The notes under the pieces: generated by a model
What the model saw: only the letters and a program-made list of their open reading frames with translations
What the model was told of the DNA's origin: nothing
Databases searched by the model: none
In this document: piece by piece, positions 25,162 through 34,269 of the stretch
How the letters are laid out: each line of letters starts with the position of its first letter
Numbering within the stretch: position 1 is the first letter of the stretch
Assembly: GCF_014901205.1 (NCBI RefSeq)
Contig: NZ_JACNMU010000002.1
Location: 478,251-542,250 of the forward strand
DNA length: 64,000 nucleotides
Reading direction: 5' to 3'
Origin: Meridianimarinicoccus sp. MJW13
GTDB taxonomy: Bacteria; Pseudomonadota; Alphaproteobacteria; Rhodobacterales; Rhodobacteraceae
Position numbers and translations under genes: made by a program

Positions 25162-26322
25162 ATGCGCCGGATCTCTATTTTCGGGGCGACCGGATCCATC
25201 GGATGTAGCACGCTTGACCTGATCCGCCGCCGGCGTTGCGAGTTTCAGGTCGTGGCCCTGACCGGGGGCCAGAACATCGACAAGCTGGCCGCGCAGGCGC
25301 GCGAGTTTCAGGTCGAACTGGCGGTGACCGCCGATCCTGCCCGCCACAATGATCTGAAGGCTGCCCTGTCCGGCAGCGGCATCGCCACGGCTGCGGGCCC
25401 CGAGGCGCTGATCGAGGCGGCGGACCGTCCGGCGGACTGGATCATGTCGGCCATCGTCGGCGCGGCGGGGCTGGCGCCCGGCCTGCGCGCCCTGCGCCAC
25501 GGCACCACGCTGGCGCTGGCCAACAAGGAAAGCCTGGTCTGCGCCGGGCCGCTGCTTATGGCCGAGGCCCGCGCCCATGGCGCCCGTATCCTGCCGGTGG
25601 ACAGTGAGCATTCAGCGGTGTTCCAGGCGCTGGTGGGCGAGGAAATGGAGGCGGTGGAGCGCATCGTCATCACCGCGTCCGGCGGCGCGTTCCGCGACTG
25701 GCCGTTGGAGCGGCTGGCGAAGGCCACGGTGGCCGAAGCCTCGAACCATCCCAACTGGGACATGGGCCAGCGCATCACCATCGACAGCGCGTCGATGTTC
25801 AACAAGGCGCTGGAGCTGATCGAAACCCATGAATTCTTCGACATCGCGCCCGAGAAGATCGAAACCGTGGTCCATCCCGAAAGCCTGATCCATGCGCTGG
25901 TTGGCTTTCGCGACGGCGCGCTGATGGCCCATGTGGGCGCGCCGGACATGCGCCACGCCATCGGCTATGCGCTGAACTGGCCCGAGCGGCGCGATCTGCC
26001 AGTGGCGCGGCTGGATCTGGCGCAGGTGGGCGCGTTGACGTTTCGCGCCCCCGACCCGGCCCGCTACCCCGCGCTGCGGCTGGCCCACGCTGTGATGGCG
26101 GCGGGCGGTCTGACCGGGGCGGCCTTCAACGGTGCCAAGGAGAGGGCGCTGGACCTGTTCATCGCCGGACGCATCGGATTTCTGGACATGGCGGCAGCGG
26201 TTGACGGGGTTTTGACCCGACTTGCGGGCGATCCGGCCCTGTCTGCGGCCCCGACCCTTGATAATGTCCTGCATGTGGACCAAATCGCCAGAGATGAGGT
26301 CGCACGCGTGACCGCGGCCTGA
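25162..26322 (+). CDS. dxr: 1-deoxy-D-xylulose 5-phosphate reductoisomerase
   Basis: Dxr makes 2-C-methyl-D-erythritol 4-phosphate, the first committed step of the MEP isoprenoid pathway, using NADPH and a divalent metal. The 386-residue product starts with the nucleotide-binding ISIFGATGSIGCSTLDL, and has ALANKESLVCAGP, ILPVDSEHSAVFQAL (metal/substrate loop), ITASGGAFRDWP and SIDSASMFNKALELIE-type TIDSASMFNKALELIETHEFF. It starts 3 bases after cdsA; the product feeds uppS. Confidence 0.98.
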   Translation: MRRISIFGATGSIGCSTLDLIRRRRCEFQVVALTGGQNIDKLAAQAREFQVELAVTADPARHNDLKAALSGSGIATAAGPEALIEAADRPADWIMSAIVGAAGLAPGLRALRHGTTLALANKESLVCAGPLLMAEARAHGARILPVDSEHSAVFQALVGEEMEAVERIVITASGGAFRDWPLERLAKATVAEASNHPNWDMGQRITIDSASMFNKALELIETHEFFDIAPEKIETVVHPESLIHALVGFRDGALMAHVGAPDMRHAIGYALNWPERRDLPVARLDLAQVGALTFRAPDPARYPALRLAHAVMAAGGLTGAAFNGAKERALDLFIAGRIGFLDMAAAVDGVLTRLAGDPALSAAPTLDNVLHVDQIARDEVARVTAA

Positions 26323-26374
26323 CCGCTCAAGGCCGCACGTCGGCACACATTTGCAAGAAGGACGATTCCAGCCC

Positions 26375-27712
26375 TTGGAACTCATCGGATTGATCCCCAG
26401 CTTCGGCAGCCTGGCCTATACGATCGCAGCTTTCGTGGTGGCCCTGTCGGTCATCGTGGCGGTGCATGAATACGGCCATTACATCGTCGGACGCTGGAGC
26501 GGGATCCATGCCGAGGTGTTCTCGCTGGGCTTCGGCCCCGTCCTGGCCCGCTGGACGGACCGGCGCGGTACCGTCTGGCAGATCGCGGCGCTGCCTCTGG
26601 GCGGCTACGTCAAGTTCCTGGGCGACAGCGATGCGGCCTCGGGCAAGGATGCGCGGGCGCTGGAGCAAATGCACCCGGCGGAGCGTCGCCGCACCATGCA
26701 TGACGCGCCCTTGTGGGCGCGCTCGGCCACGGTGGCGGCAGGGCCGGTGTTCAATTTCGTCCTGTCGATCATCGTCTTTGCCCTGATCGCGATGTTCCAG
26801 GGGCAGGCCAAGGCGCCGCTGACCATCGCGGAACTGCGGCCCATGCCCTTTGGCGCCCAGGCCTTGATGCCCGGCGACCAGATCGTCGAGATCCACGGCC
26901 GCGACGTGCCCGACTTCAGCGGCTTCGGCACTTTTGTGAACAACCTGCCGGTGGCACCCGAACTGGACTACACGGTGGAACGCGACGGGCGCGAACTGAC
27001 CTTCCCCGGCCCCTATCCGTATCCGCCGCTGGTCACCTCGGTCACGCCGCAATCGGCGGCGATGGACGCCGGGCTGGAGACCGGCGACGTGATCCTGTCG
27101 GTGGGGGATACCCGGATATCCTCGTTCGAGGATCTGCGCAGCGCGGTCCTGATCTCGAACGGCGCTCCGCTGGACCTTGAGGTCTGGCGCGACGGCGACG
27201 CCTTCCCGATGACCCTGACCCCGCGCGAAGTGGATGTGCCCAGCGAGGATGGCGGCTTTGAGCAGCGCTATCTGATCGGCGTCACCGGCGGGCTGTTCTT
27301 CGTGCCCGAGACCGAGACGCTGGGGCCGATCACGGCGCTTGGCTTCGGTTTCAGCCAAGTTGGCAACATCGTCCAGCAGAGCCTGTCAGGCCTTTACCAC
27401 ATGATCACCGGCGCGATTTCCTCGTGCAACCTGAGCGGCCCCATCGGCATTGCCGAAACCTCGGGTGCGGCGGCCAGCCAGGGCGCGGTAAGCTTCATCT
27501 GGTTCATCGCGGTGCTGTCCACGGCGGTAGGGTTGATCAACCTGTTTCCGGTGCCGGTTCTTGATGGCGGGCATCTGGTGTTCCATGCATGGGAGGCGGT
27601 TACCGGCTCGGCACCCAGCGACCGCGCCTTGCGGGTGCTGATGGCCGGCGGATTGGCGCTGATCCTGTCGCTGATGATCTTTGCCGTCACAAACGATATT
27701 TTCTGCCCCTGA
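26375..27712 (+). CDS. rseP: Site-2 intramembrane zinc metalloprotease RseP
   Basis: RseP cleaves membrane proteins, including anti-sigma factors, within the membrane. The 445-residue product has the active-site HEYGH (His31, Glu32, His35) in the first helix, the FGGYVKFLGD-like LGGYVKFLGD hairpin, two PDZ domains (about residues 120-300; 'PGDQIVEI', 'GDVILSVGD'), and the second metal motif NLFPVPVLDGGHL (about 388-400). The start is uncertain: no ATG is available, and I chose TTG 26375 because it matches relatives (xELIGLIPSFG) and has AAGGA upstream; TTG 26351 is the alternative. It precedes bamA, as in most proteobacteria. Confidence 0.94.
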   Translation: MELIGLIPSFGSLAYTIAAFVVALSVIVAVHEYGHYIVGRWSGIHAEVFSLGFGPVLARWTDRRGTVWQIAALPLGGYVKFLGDSDAASGKDARALEQMHPAERRRTMHDAPLWARSATVAAGPVFNFVLSIIVFALIAMFQGQAKAPLTIAELRPMPFGAQALMPGDQIVEIHGRDVPDFSGFGTFVNNLPVAPELDYTVERDGRELTFPGPYPYPPLVTSVTPQSAAMDAGLETGDVILSVGDTRISSFEDLRSAVLISNGAPLDLEVWRDGDAFPMTLTPREVDVPSEDGGFEQRYLIGVTGGLFFVPETETLGPITALGFGFSQVGNIVQQSLSGLYHMITGAISSCNLSGPIGIAETSGAAASQGAVSFIWFIAVLSTAVGLINLFPVPVLDGGHLVFHAWEAVTGSAPSDRALRVLMAGGLALILSLMIFAVTNDIFCP

Positions 27713-27833
27713 ATACCGCGAAACTGTGGCGTGGCTGCGCGATATCCGCGCCATCGGTGCAGTGTGGTTTTGACATCTTGGCGGTCCCGCACTAACCCCT
27801 GATGCAAAGAAGCAGAAGGGCGAGGGCAGGCAT

Positions 27834-30131
27834 ATGGCAACGGGCGCGCTGCGTAGACAAGTGGTGTGGGTCGCCGTAATGGCGATCACGATGCTCTGCC
27901 TGATCGGCAACGGGGCGGTGCTGGCGCAATCTTCGTATGGCGCGATCCGGGTCGAAGGCAATCAGCGGATCGATGATTCGACAGTTCTGACCTATGCCGG
28001 GATCGAACAGGGCCAGCGGGTCACCACGGGCCAGATCAACGATGCGAAGCAGCGGATTCTCGGCTCGGGCCTGTTCGAGGCCGTCGAGATCGAGGCCGGG
28101 CGCAATACCCTGACCTTCATCGTCACCGAGTTCCCGACCATCAACCAGATCAGCATCGAGGGCAATCGCCGGCTGAACGACGACATCCTGCAGGCCCTGC
28201 TGTCGTCGCAACCACGCCGGGTCTACAGCCCGACGATCGCCGCTGCCGATGCCCGGGCCATCACCGACGCCTATTTCCAGGCCGGCCGTTTTGCCGCCAC
28301 GGTGACCCCCAAGATCATCCCGCGCAGCCAGAACCGCGTCGATCTGGTCTTCGAAGTGACCGAGGGCGCCGTGGTCGAGGTCGAGCGCATCAGCTTTGTC
28401 GGCAACCGCAGCTATTCGGACCGCCGTTTGCGTCAGGCGCTGAGCACCAAGCAGGCCGGGCTGTTTCGCCAGCTTGTGCGCCGCGACACCTATATCGACG
28501 ACCGCATCCAGTTCGACCGCCAGGTGCTGACCGATTTCTACCGGTCGCGCGGCTTCGTCGATTTCCGGGTGCTGTCCGTCACCCCCGAATTCTCGCGCGA
28601 GCGGGATGCGTTCTTCCTGACCTTTAACGTCGAGGAAGGCCAGAAGTTCAAGATCGGTACCGTGGATCTGTCTACCGACGTGCCGGGCCTGGATCTGGCG
28701 CTGTTCGACCGCGCGATCAAGATCCGCAAGGGCCAGACCTATTCGCCGGCGCGGCTGGACGACACCATCGCCCGGCTGGAGCGTCGCGCGATCGAGGAGG
28801 GCATCGATTTCATCCGTGCCGATCCGGTGATCGACCGCGATGATGCCAACCTGACCCTGAACCTGACCTTCAACCTGACCCGCGGCCCGCGCATCTTCGT
28901 GGAGCGCATCGACATCGAAGGCAACTCCACCACGCTGGACCGGGTGATCCGCAGCCAGTTCCGCATCGTCGAGGGCGACCCGTTCAACCCGCGCGAGATC
29001 CGCGAAAGCGCCGAGCGTATCCGGGCTCTGGGGTTCTTCACCTTGGCGGATGTCAACGCCCGCGAAGGCACCGCGCCGGACCGGGTGATCGTCGATGTGA
29101 ACGTCGAGGAACAGCCGACCGGGTCGTTGCAACTGGGCGCAAATTTCTCGCTGGAGGACGGCGTCGGGCTGGTATTCGGCCTGAGCGAACGCAACTTCCT
29201 GGGGCGCGGCCAGCAGCTTGATTTCAGCATCGCGGGTGGGGTCGACAACGTGGATTCGCAACTGCGCTTTATCGAACCGGCCCTGCTGGGACGCAATGTC
29301 ACCGGTGTCTTCGACATCTACTATCAGGCGACAGAGCAATACAGCGCCTTCTTCAACACCACCAGTCTTGGGTTCGAGCCGTCGATCAGCTTCCCGATCA
29401 GCGACAACGGTCGTCTTGAGCTGAACTATCGCCTGTCCGACGATGATGTTTCGCAGGTCAGCGACGAAAGTTCGATAATCATCCAGAACGAGGCGGGTGC
29501 CCTGACCACCAGTGCCCTTGGCTACGCGTATAACTTCAACTCGCGCCGGACCAGCCTGGACCCGAACACCCGCTACGGGTTCGAGTTCCGGCAGAATTTC
29601 GCCGGGCTGGGCGGGCAGACCAATTTCGTCGAAACCATCGTTACCGCCGACTATGGCACCAAGGTGTTCAACGAGGATATCGGACTGACCGCCAACTTCA
29701 TCGGACAGGCGCTGAACTTCTTCGACGGCTCCAGTCGGGTTATTGATCGCTATCGTGGCGGCGGCACGGTGCGGGGCTTCAAGCGGAACGGTCTTGGTCC
29801 GCGTGACACCACGGCCATCAACGAGGATGCCCTGGGCGGCAACCTTGCCTTCGGGGTCAGCCTGGAAGCCGACTTCCCGCTGGGCCTGCCCGAAGAATAC
29901 GGCATCCGCGGCGGCTTCTTCTACGACTTTGGCTCGATCTGGGGGCTGGACATCACCCAGGGAACAAACGGCACGGTGGACGATGCCTTCCATCTGCGCC
30001 AGGTGATCGGCGCGACAGTGTTCTGGGAAACGCCGATCGGCCCGCTGCGGTTCGACTTTACCCGCGCGATCGAGAAGGAAGACTATGACGAAGTGCGGAA
30101 CTTCAACTTCACGGTCTCGACCCGTTTCTGA
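27834..30131 (+). CDS. bamA: Outer membrane protein assembly factor BamA
   Basis: BamA is the central beta-barrel that folds proteins into the outer membrane. The 765-residue product has a signal peptide ending LAQSSYGAIRVEG, five POTRA repeats (about residues 33-350; the repeated 'I-x-V-x-G-N-x-R' starts are visible as IRVEGNQRI, ISIEGNRRL, ISFVGNRSY, VERIDIEGNSTT), and the C-terminal 16-stranded barrel (about 360-765) with the lid motif VRGFKRNGLGPRD and the last strand ending in FTVSTRF, a proper C-terminal phenylalanine. Start chosen by CATATG with GAGGGCAGG upstream. Confidence 0.98.
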   Translation: MATGALRRQVVWVAVMAITMLCLIGNGAVLAQSSYGAIRVEGNQRIDDSTVLTYAGIEQGQRVTTGQINDAKQRILGSGLFEAVEIEAGRNTLTFIVTEFPTINQISIEGNRRLNDDILQALLSSQPRRVYSPTIAAADARAITDAYFQAGRFAATVTPKIIPRSQNRVDLVFEVTEGAVVEVERISFVGNRSYSDRRLRQALSTKQAGLFRQLVRRDTYIDDRIQFDRQVLTDFYRSRGFVDFRVLSVTPEFSRERDAFFLTFNVEEGQKFKIGTVDLSTDVPGLDLALFDRAIKIRKGQTYSPARLDDTIARLERRAIEEGIDFIRADPVIDRDDANLTLNLTFNLTRGPRIFVERIDIEGNSTTLDRVIRSQFRIVEGDPFNPREIRESAERIRALGFFTLADVNAREGTAPDRVIVDVNVEEQPTGSLQLGANFSLEDGVGLVFGLSERNFLGRGQQLDFSIAGGVDNVDSQLRFIEPALLGRNVTGVFDIYYQATEQYSAFFNTTSLGFEPSISFPISDNGRLELNYRLSDDDVSQVSDESSIIIQNEAGALTTSALGYAYNFNSRRTSLDPNTRYGFEFRQNFAGLGGQTNFVETIVTADYGTKVFNEDIGLTANFIGQALNFFDGSSRVIDRYRGGGTVRGFKRNGLGPRDTTAINEDALGGNLAFGVSLEADFPLGLPEEYGIRGGFFYDFGSIWGLDITQGTNGTVDDAFHLRQVIGATVFWETPIGPLRFDFTRAIEKEDYDEVRNFNFTVSTRF

Positions 30132-30777
30132 TCTGTGGCGAGGACCTGCGGCCCTTCTGGCCCTGGCGCTGACGGCGGCTTGGCCGGCGGTGGCCCAGCA
30201 GGCCGTGGTGACGAATGCTCCGATCGCCAGCCTGCCGGTGGCAACGCTGGATCAGGATGCGATCTTCCTGCGCTCGCTTTTCGGGATTCGGGTGCAGCAG
30301 GAGTTGGGGGCCGAGCGCACCACGCTGGAGGCCGAGAATCGCCGGATCGAAGCCGAACTGATCGCCGAAGAACTGGCCCTGACCGAAGAGCGCAGCCTGC
30401 TGGATGCCGCGACCTTCGCGCAAAAGGCCGATGCCTTCGATGCGCGGGTTCAGAAGATCCGGCAGGAACAGGATCGCAAGGCGCTGGCGCTGCAGCGGAA
30501 GTTCGAACAGGAACGCCAGCGCTTCCTGTCGCTGATCGGCCCGGCCCTGATCGAGGTTCTGCGCGCCGCCGGGGCGTCGGTCCTGCTGGATCGCGATGCG
30601 GTGATCTTCGCCGTGGAGGGCGTGGACATTACCGAACGGGCCATCGCCACCATCGACGAACTGGTCGGGTCCGGGTCCGTGGCCGCGGCCGATCCCGAGG
30701 CGGACAACGATCCGGCCCCCGACGACCCCGCGACGGCCCCGGATGCTACCCCGACCACGGACCCGGACGCACAATAG
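30085..30777 (+). CDS. skp: Skp/OmpH-like periplasmic chaperone
   Basis: Skp family proteins keep outer-membrane proteins soluble in the periplasm. The 230-residue product has a signal peptide whose hydrophobic core is GPAALLALALTAAWPAVAQ, then VATLDQDAIFLRSLFGIRVQQELG and a long charged coiled coil (residues about 70-150: AERTTLEAENRRIEAELIAEELALTEERSLLDAATF). The C-terminal tail is a run of Asp, Pro, Ala and Thr (DPEADNDPAPDDPATAPDATPTTDPDAQ), longer than in E. coli Skp. ATG 30085 lies inside bamA and overlaps its last 47 bases; no later start codon in frame precedes the signal peptide. The overlap implies coupling to bamA. Confidence 0.85.
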   Translation: MTKCGTSTSRSRPVSDLWRGPAALLALALTAAWPAVAQQAVVTNAPIASLPVATLDQDAIFLRSLFGIRVQQELGAERTTLEAENRRIEAELIAEELALTEERSLLDAATFAQKADAFDARVQKIRQEQDRKALALQRKFEQERQRFLSLIGPALIEVLRAAGASVLLDRDAVIFAVEGVDITERAIATIDELVGSGSVAAADPEADNDPAPDDPATAPDATPTTDPDAQ

Positions 30778-30849
30778 CGCCCTGCGCTTGTTTCCGGCCC
30801 CGTCAGTTGCTACCCAAACGCAGGCAATGACTGCAAATCGGATGCGAGC

Positions 30850-31311
30850 ATGAGCGACACGATCCCTACCACGGCTGATATCGACCTCATTCAACGGGCG
30901 ATCCCGCATCGCTACCCCTTCGTTTTCCTGGACAAGGTCAAGGATATCGTCCCGTCGAAAAGCGCCGTGGGCGTCAAATGCGTGTCGATGAACGAACCGC
31001 AGTTCCAGGGCCATTTCCCGGGCCTTCCGGTGTTTCCCGGCGTGCTGATCATCGAGGCGCTGGCCCAGACCTCGGCGGTGATGGTCTCGCTCTCGCTGGA
31101 ACTGGTGGACAGCGGCGCGGTCGTCTACTTCATGGGTGTCGACAAGTGCAAGTTCCGCCGCAAGGTGGTCCCGGGCGACATCCTTGAGCTGCGCGTCGAT
31201 GCCCTGCGCGGCGGCGGCAAGGTGTGGAAATTCGCCGGGAAGGCGACGGTGGATGGCGAGGTTGCCGCGGAATGCGAATTCACCGCCATGATCGACCGGC
31301 GCGGAGCCTGA
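30850..31311 (+). CDS. fabZ: 3-hydroxyacyl-ACP dehydratase
   Basis: FabZ removes water from 3-hydroxyacyl-ACP in fatty acid elongation and balances acyl flow to lipid A. The 153-residue hot-dog fold protein has the motif [20 protein letters not shown] with catalytic His and Glu, and [13 protein letters not shown] ahead of it. It lies 72 bases after skp, 4 bases before lpxA. Confidence 0.98.
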   Translation: MSDTIPTTADIDLIQRAIPHRYPFVFLDKVKDIVPSKSAVGVKCVSMNEPQFQGHFPGLPVFPGVLIIEALAQTSAVMVSLSLELVDSGAVVYFMGVDKCKFRRKVVPGDILELRVDALRGGGKVWKFAGKATVDGEVAAECEFTAMIDRRGA

Positions 31312-31315
31312 GCCG

Positions 31316-32113
31316 GTGAGCATCGCGCCCACGGCCAGTATTCACTCCTCCTCGGTGATCGAACCCGGTGCCATGATTGGCGACCGGGTCGAGATCGGCC
31401 CGTTCTGCGTGGTCGGCGCCGAGGTGTCGCTGGCAGCGGACGTGGTTCTGAAAAGCCATGTGGTGGTGACCGGGCGCACCGAGGTCGGCGAGGCCACGAT
31501 CCTGTTTCCCGGCGCGGTGATCGGCGAGATCCCCCAGGATCTGAAGTTCAAGGGGGAAAGAACCCGGTTGGTGGTGGGCAAGCGCAACCGCATCCGCGAA
31601 GGCGCCACCATGAACACCGGCACCGAGGGCGGCGGCGGCATCACCAGCGTCGGCGACGACTGCCTGTTCATGACCGGTGCCCATGTGGGCCACGACGTGC
31701 AGGTGGGCAACCGGGTGATCCTGGCCAACCAGGCAGCCCTGGCCGGCCATTGCGTCATTGCCGACGATGTCATCATCGGCGGCCTGTCCGGCATCCATCA
31801 GTTCGTCCGCATCGGTCGGGGCGCCATCATCGGCGCGGTGACCATGGTGACCAACGACGTGATGCCCTACGGACTTGTGCAAGGCCCGCGTGGCGAGTTG
31901 GACGGGCTGAACCTCGTCGGCCTCAAGCGCAAGGGCGTGAACCGCTCGGACATCACCGCCCTGCGCGCCGCGTTCCAGATGCTGGCGCAGGGTGAGGGCG
32001 CTTTCATGGAGCGCGTGACGCGGCTGGGACAGGAAACCACCAGCCCCTATGTGCAGGAAATCGTGGCCTTCTTGCAGTCGGACTCCGACCGCCACTTCCT
32101 GACTCCGAAATAA
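31316..32113 (+). CDS. lpxA: UDP-N-acetylglucosamine acyltransferase LpxA
   Basis: LpxA performs the first acylation in lipid A synthesis. The 265-residue product is a left-handed beta helix built from hexapeptide repeats (VIEPGAMIGDRVEIGPFCVVGAEVSL and so on), with the catalytic region GAHVGHDVQVG and the C-terminal helical part GLNLVGLKRKGVNRSDITALRAAF. The start is GTG at 31316, 4 bases after fabZ. Confidence 0.98.
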   Translation: MSIAPTASIHSSSVIEPGAMIGDRVEIGPFCVVGAEVSLAADVVLKSHVVVTGRTEVGEATILFPGAVIGEIPQDLKFKGERTRLVVGKRNRIREGATMNTGTEGGGGITSVGDDCLFMTGAHVGHDVQVGNRVILANQAALAGHCVIADDVIIGGLSGIHQFVRIGRGAIIGAVTMVTNDVMPYGLVQGPRGELDGLNLVGLKRKGVNRSDITALRAAFQMLAQGEGAFMERVTRLGQETTSPYVQEIVAFLQSDSDRHFLTPK

Positions 32114-32116
32114 CCG

Positions 32117-32962
32117 ATGGCCGGTCCCGTTGGAATGATCGCAGGACGCGGAGTGTTGCCGGTCCACCTGGCCCGCACCCTGCGCGCGCGCGGGCGCGAG
32201 GTGATTCTTGCCGAGATGGAAGGATTTCCCGCCGACAATCCCGACGGGCTGGACCTGATCCCGTTCCGGGTGGAAAAGCTGGGCGCGCTGTTCAAGGCGC
32301 TGCGCAAGGCCGGGGTGCAGGACCTGGTCTTCGCAGGCGTCGTGGGGCGTCCGCGGATCGATGCGCGCAAGTTCGACCTGAAAACCATGGCTCTGGCCCC
32401 GAAATTCGTTTCGGCCATCAAGGGCGGCGATGACGGGTTGCTGCGCACGGTGCTGGGTATCTTCGAAGGCGAGGGGTTCACGATTCGCGCGGCGCATGAC
32501 CTCGCCCCGGACCTGCTGCCCGAACCCGGCGTCCTGACGGCGGCCCAACCGTCGGACCGCGACCGCAAGGATGCCGCCCGCGCGGCCCGTATCGTGTCGG
32601 TGATGGCGGCGGTGGACGTGGGGCAGGGGGCCGTGGTGGCCCAGGGTCAGGCCCTGGCGATCGAAGCCGCGCCCGGAACCGACCGGATGCTGGCCCATGT
32701 GGCCCAGATCGCCGACGCCTGCCGCCCCAGCCCCGACGGCGCGCGTGGCGTGTTGTTCAAGGGGCCGAAGCCGGGGCAGGATCGCCGCATCGATCTGCCG
32801 GTGATCGGCGTCGATACCGTCGCCCGCGTGGCCGAGGCGGGCCTGGCCGGGATCGTGGTCGAAGCCGAGGGCGTCATGGTTCTGGACCGCGACGAGGTGG
32901 TCCGCCGCGCCGATGCCGCGGGCCTGTTCCTGTGGGTGCGCCCGGCCGGAGACAGCAGGTGA
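32117..32962 (+). CDS. lpxI: UDP-2,3-diacylglucosamine pyrophosphatase LpxI
   Basis: LpxI makes lipid X from UDP-2,3-diacylglucosamine and replaces LpxH in alphaproteobacteria. The 281-residue product shows the family (DUF1009) signatures MIAGRGVLPVHLA, VFAGVVGRPRIDARKFD, GGDDGLLRTVLGIFEGEGF and the C-terminal LPVIGVDTVARVAEAGLAGIVVEA. It has no membrane segment. It sits between lpxA and lpxB and its stop overlaps the lpxB start. Confidence 0.97.
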   Translation: MAGPVGMIAGRGVLPVHLARTLRARGREVILAEMEGFPADNPDGLDLIPFRVEKLGALFKALRKAGVQDLVFAGVVGRPRIDARKFDLKTMALAPKFVSAIKGGDDGLLRTVLGIFEGEGFTIRAAHDLAPDLLPEPGVLTAAQPSDRDRKDAARAARIVSVMAAVDVGQGAVVAQGQALAIEAAPGTDRMLAHVAQIADACRPSPDGARGVLFKGPKPGQDRRIDLPVIGVDTVARVAEAGLAGIVVEAEGVMVLDRDEVVRRADAAGLFLWVRPAGDSR

Positions 32963-34113
32963 CGCGACTGTTCGTGATCGCGGGCGAAGCCTCTGGCGAC
33001 AATCTCGGCGCATCCCTGCTGGCAGGTCTGAAGGAACTGGAGCCCGACATCTCGTTCCAGGGCATTGCTGGCCCGGCCATGCAGGCGCAAGGCATGGACA
33101 GCCTGTTTCCGATGCAGGAACTGTCGGTCATGGGGCTGGCCGAGATCCTGCCGAAGTACCGGCATCTGAAACGCCGCATCGCCCAGACCGCCGAAGCCGT
33201 GTTGGCGGCCAGACCCGATGCGCTGGTCACCATCGACAGTCCGGACTTCTGTCTGCGGGTGGCCAGGATCGTGCGCGCTGCTGACCCGGGTATCCGCATC
33301 GTCCATTATGTTGCACCCTCGGTCTGGGCCTGGCGGCCCAGGCGCGCGCAAAAAATGGCCGCCCATGTGGATCAGGTGCTGGCCCTTCTGCCCTTCGAGC
33401 CGCCCTATATGGAGGCCGTGGGCCTGCGTTGCGACTTCGTCGGGCACCCGGTTGTCACCCAGCCACAGGCCGGCCCGGCCGAGGTTGCAGCCCTGCGCCA
33501 ACGCCTTGGCATTGCTGAATCCGCGCCGCTGGTACTGGCCCTGCCGGGGTCACGAAAGGGCGAGGTCACGCGCCTGATCCCGCGCTTCGGCGCCGCCCTG
33601 ACATTGCTGAAGGACCGCCATCCCAACCTGCAGGTTCTGCTGCCCGCAGCCCCGCATGTGGCTGATCTGGTTCGGCAATTGACGGCCAACTGGCCACAGC
33701 CCCTGCATCTGCTGGACGGCGGGGACGGGCCGGAAAAGCGCGCCGCTTTCGCGGCCGCCGATGTCGCGCTGGCCGCCTCGGGCACGGTCTCTTTGGAATT
33801 GGCCGCCGCCGACACGCCCATGGTGATCGGCTACGACATGGCGTGGTTGACCATGAAGATCATGCAGCGCATGGCCCTGATCGACACGGTCACGCTGGTC
33901 AACATCATCACCGACAGCCGGGTGGTGCCCGAATTTCTGGGCGAAAACTGCCGGCCCGAACCGATGGCCCGTGCATTGGCCGACGTTATGGCCGATCCGA
34001 CGGCCCAGCATCAGGCGGCCCGCCAGACCATGCAGGCCCTGGGCCGGGGCGGCGAGGCCCCCGGCCTGCGCGCCGCCCGCGCGGTTCTGGACGGCCTTGG
34101 CGCCGCGCGCTAG
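32959..34113 (+). CDS. lpxB: Lipid A disaccharide synthase
   Basis: LpxB joins lipid X with UDP-2,3-diacylglucosamine. The 384-residue glycosyltransferase (GT-B fold) has VIAGEASGDNLGASLL at the N-terminus, HYVAPSVWAWRPRRAQKM, FVGHPV, LPGSRKGEV and AASGTVSLELAAADTPMVIGY. GTG 32959 overlaps the lpxI stop by 4 bases (GTGA); a slightly earlier in-frame start is possible. It ends the envelope cluster. Confidence 0.97.
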   Translation: MTRLFVIAGEASGDNLGASLLAGLKELEPDISFQGIAGPAMQAQGMDSLFPMQELSVMGLAEILPKYRHLKRRIAQTAEAVLAARPDALVTIDSPDFCLRVARIVRAADPGIRIVHYVAPSVWAWRPRRAQKMAAHVDQVLALLPFEPPYMEAVGLRCDFVGHPVVTQPQAGPAEVAALRQRLGIAESAPLVLALPGSRKGEVTRLIPRFGAALTLLKDRHPNLQVLLPAAPHVADLVRQLTANWPQPLHLLDGGDGPEKRAAFAAADVALAASGTVSLELAAADTPMVIGYDMAWLTMKIMQRMALIDTVTLVNIITDSRVVPEFLGENCRPEPMARALADVMADPTAQHQAARQTMQALGRGGEAPGLRAARAVLDGLGAAR

Positions 34114-34206
34114 GGGCGTTGCCGCCCTGGAAGGATCCCGCGCTGCGTGAAAAACCGCCACGGCCTCCCCTGAAACGCAGGCCCGGACCGCTTGCGCAGC
34201 GCGCTC

Positions 34207-34238
34207 TTTCTTCTTGGAAAAATACTCCCGCCGGAGGC
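34207..34238 (-). repeat. Dispersed intergenic repeat, copy 2
   Basis: On the minus strand CCTCCGGCGGGAGTATTT (34236-34219) is followed by TTCCAAGAAGAAA. It lies just after the end of mnmA in the convergent gap to lpxB; 34114-34206 shows no gene. Confidence 0.7.
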
Positions 34239-34269
34239 GTCCACCGCCCTCCAGACGAGGACCGTCCGA

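Noticed and set aside
27792..29993. Reverse open frame of 733 codons opposite bamA
   Set aside because: bamA is complete with signal peptide, POTRA repeats and barrel. The antisense product shows no motif.
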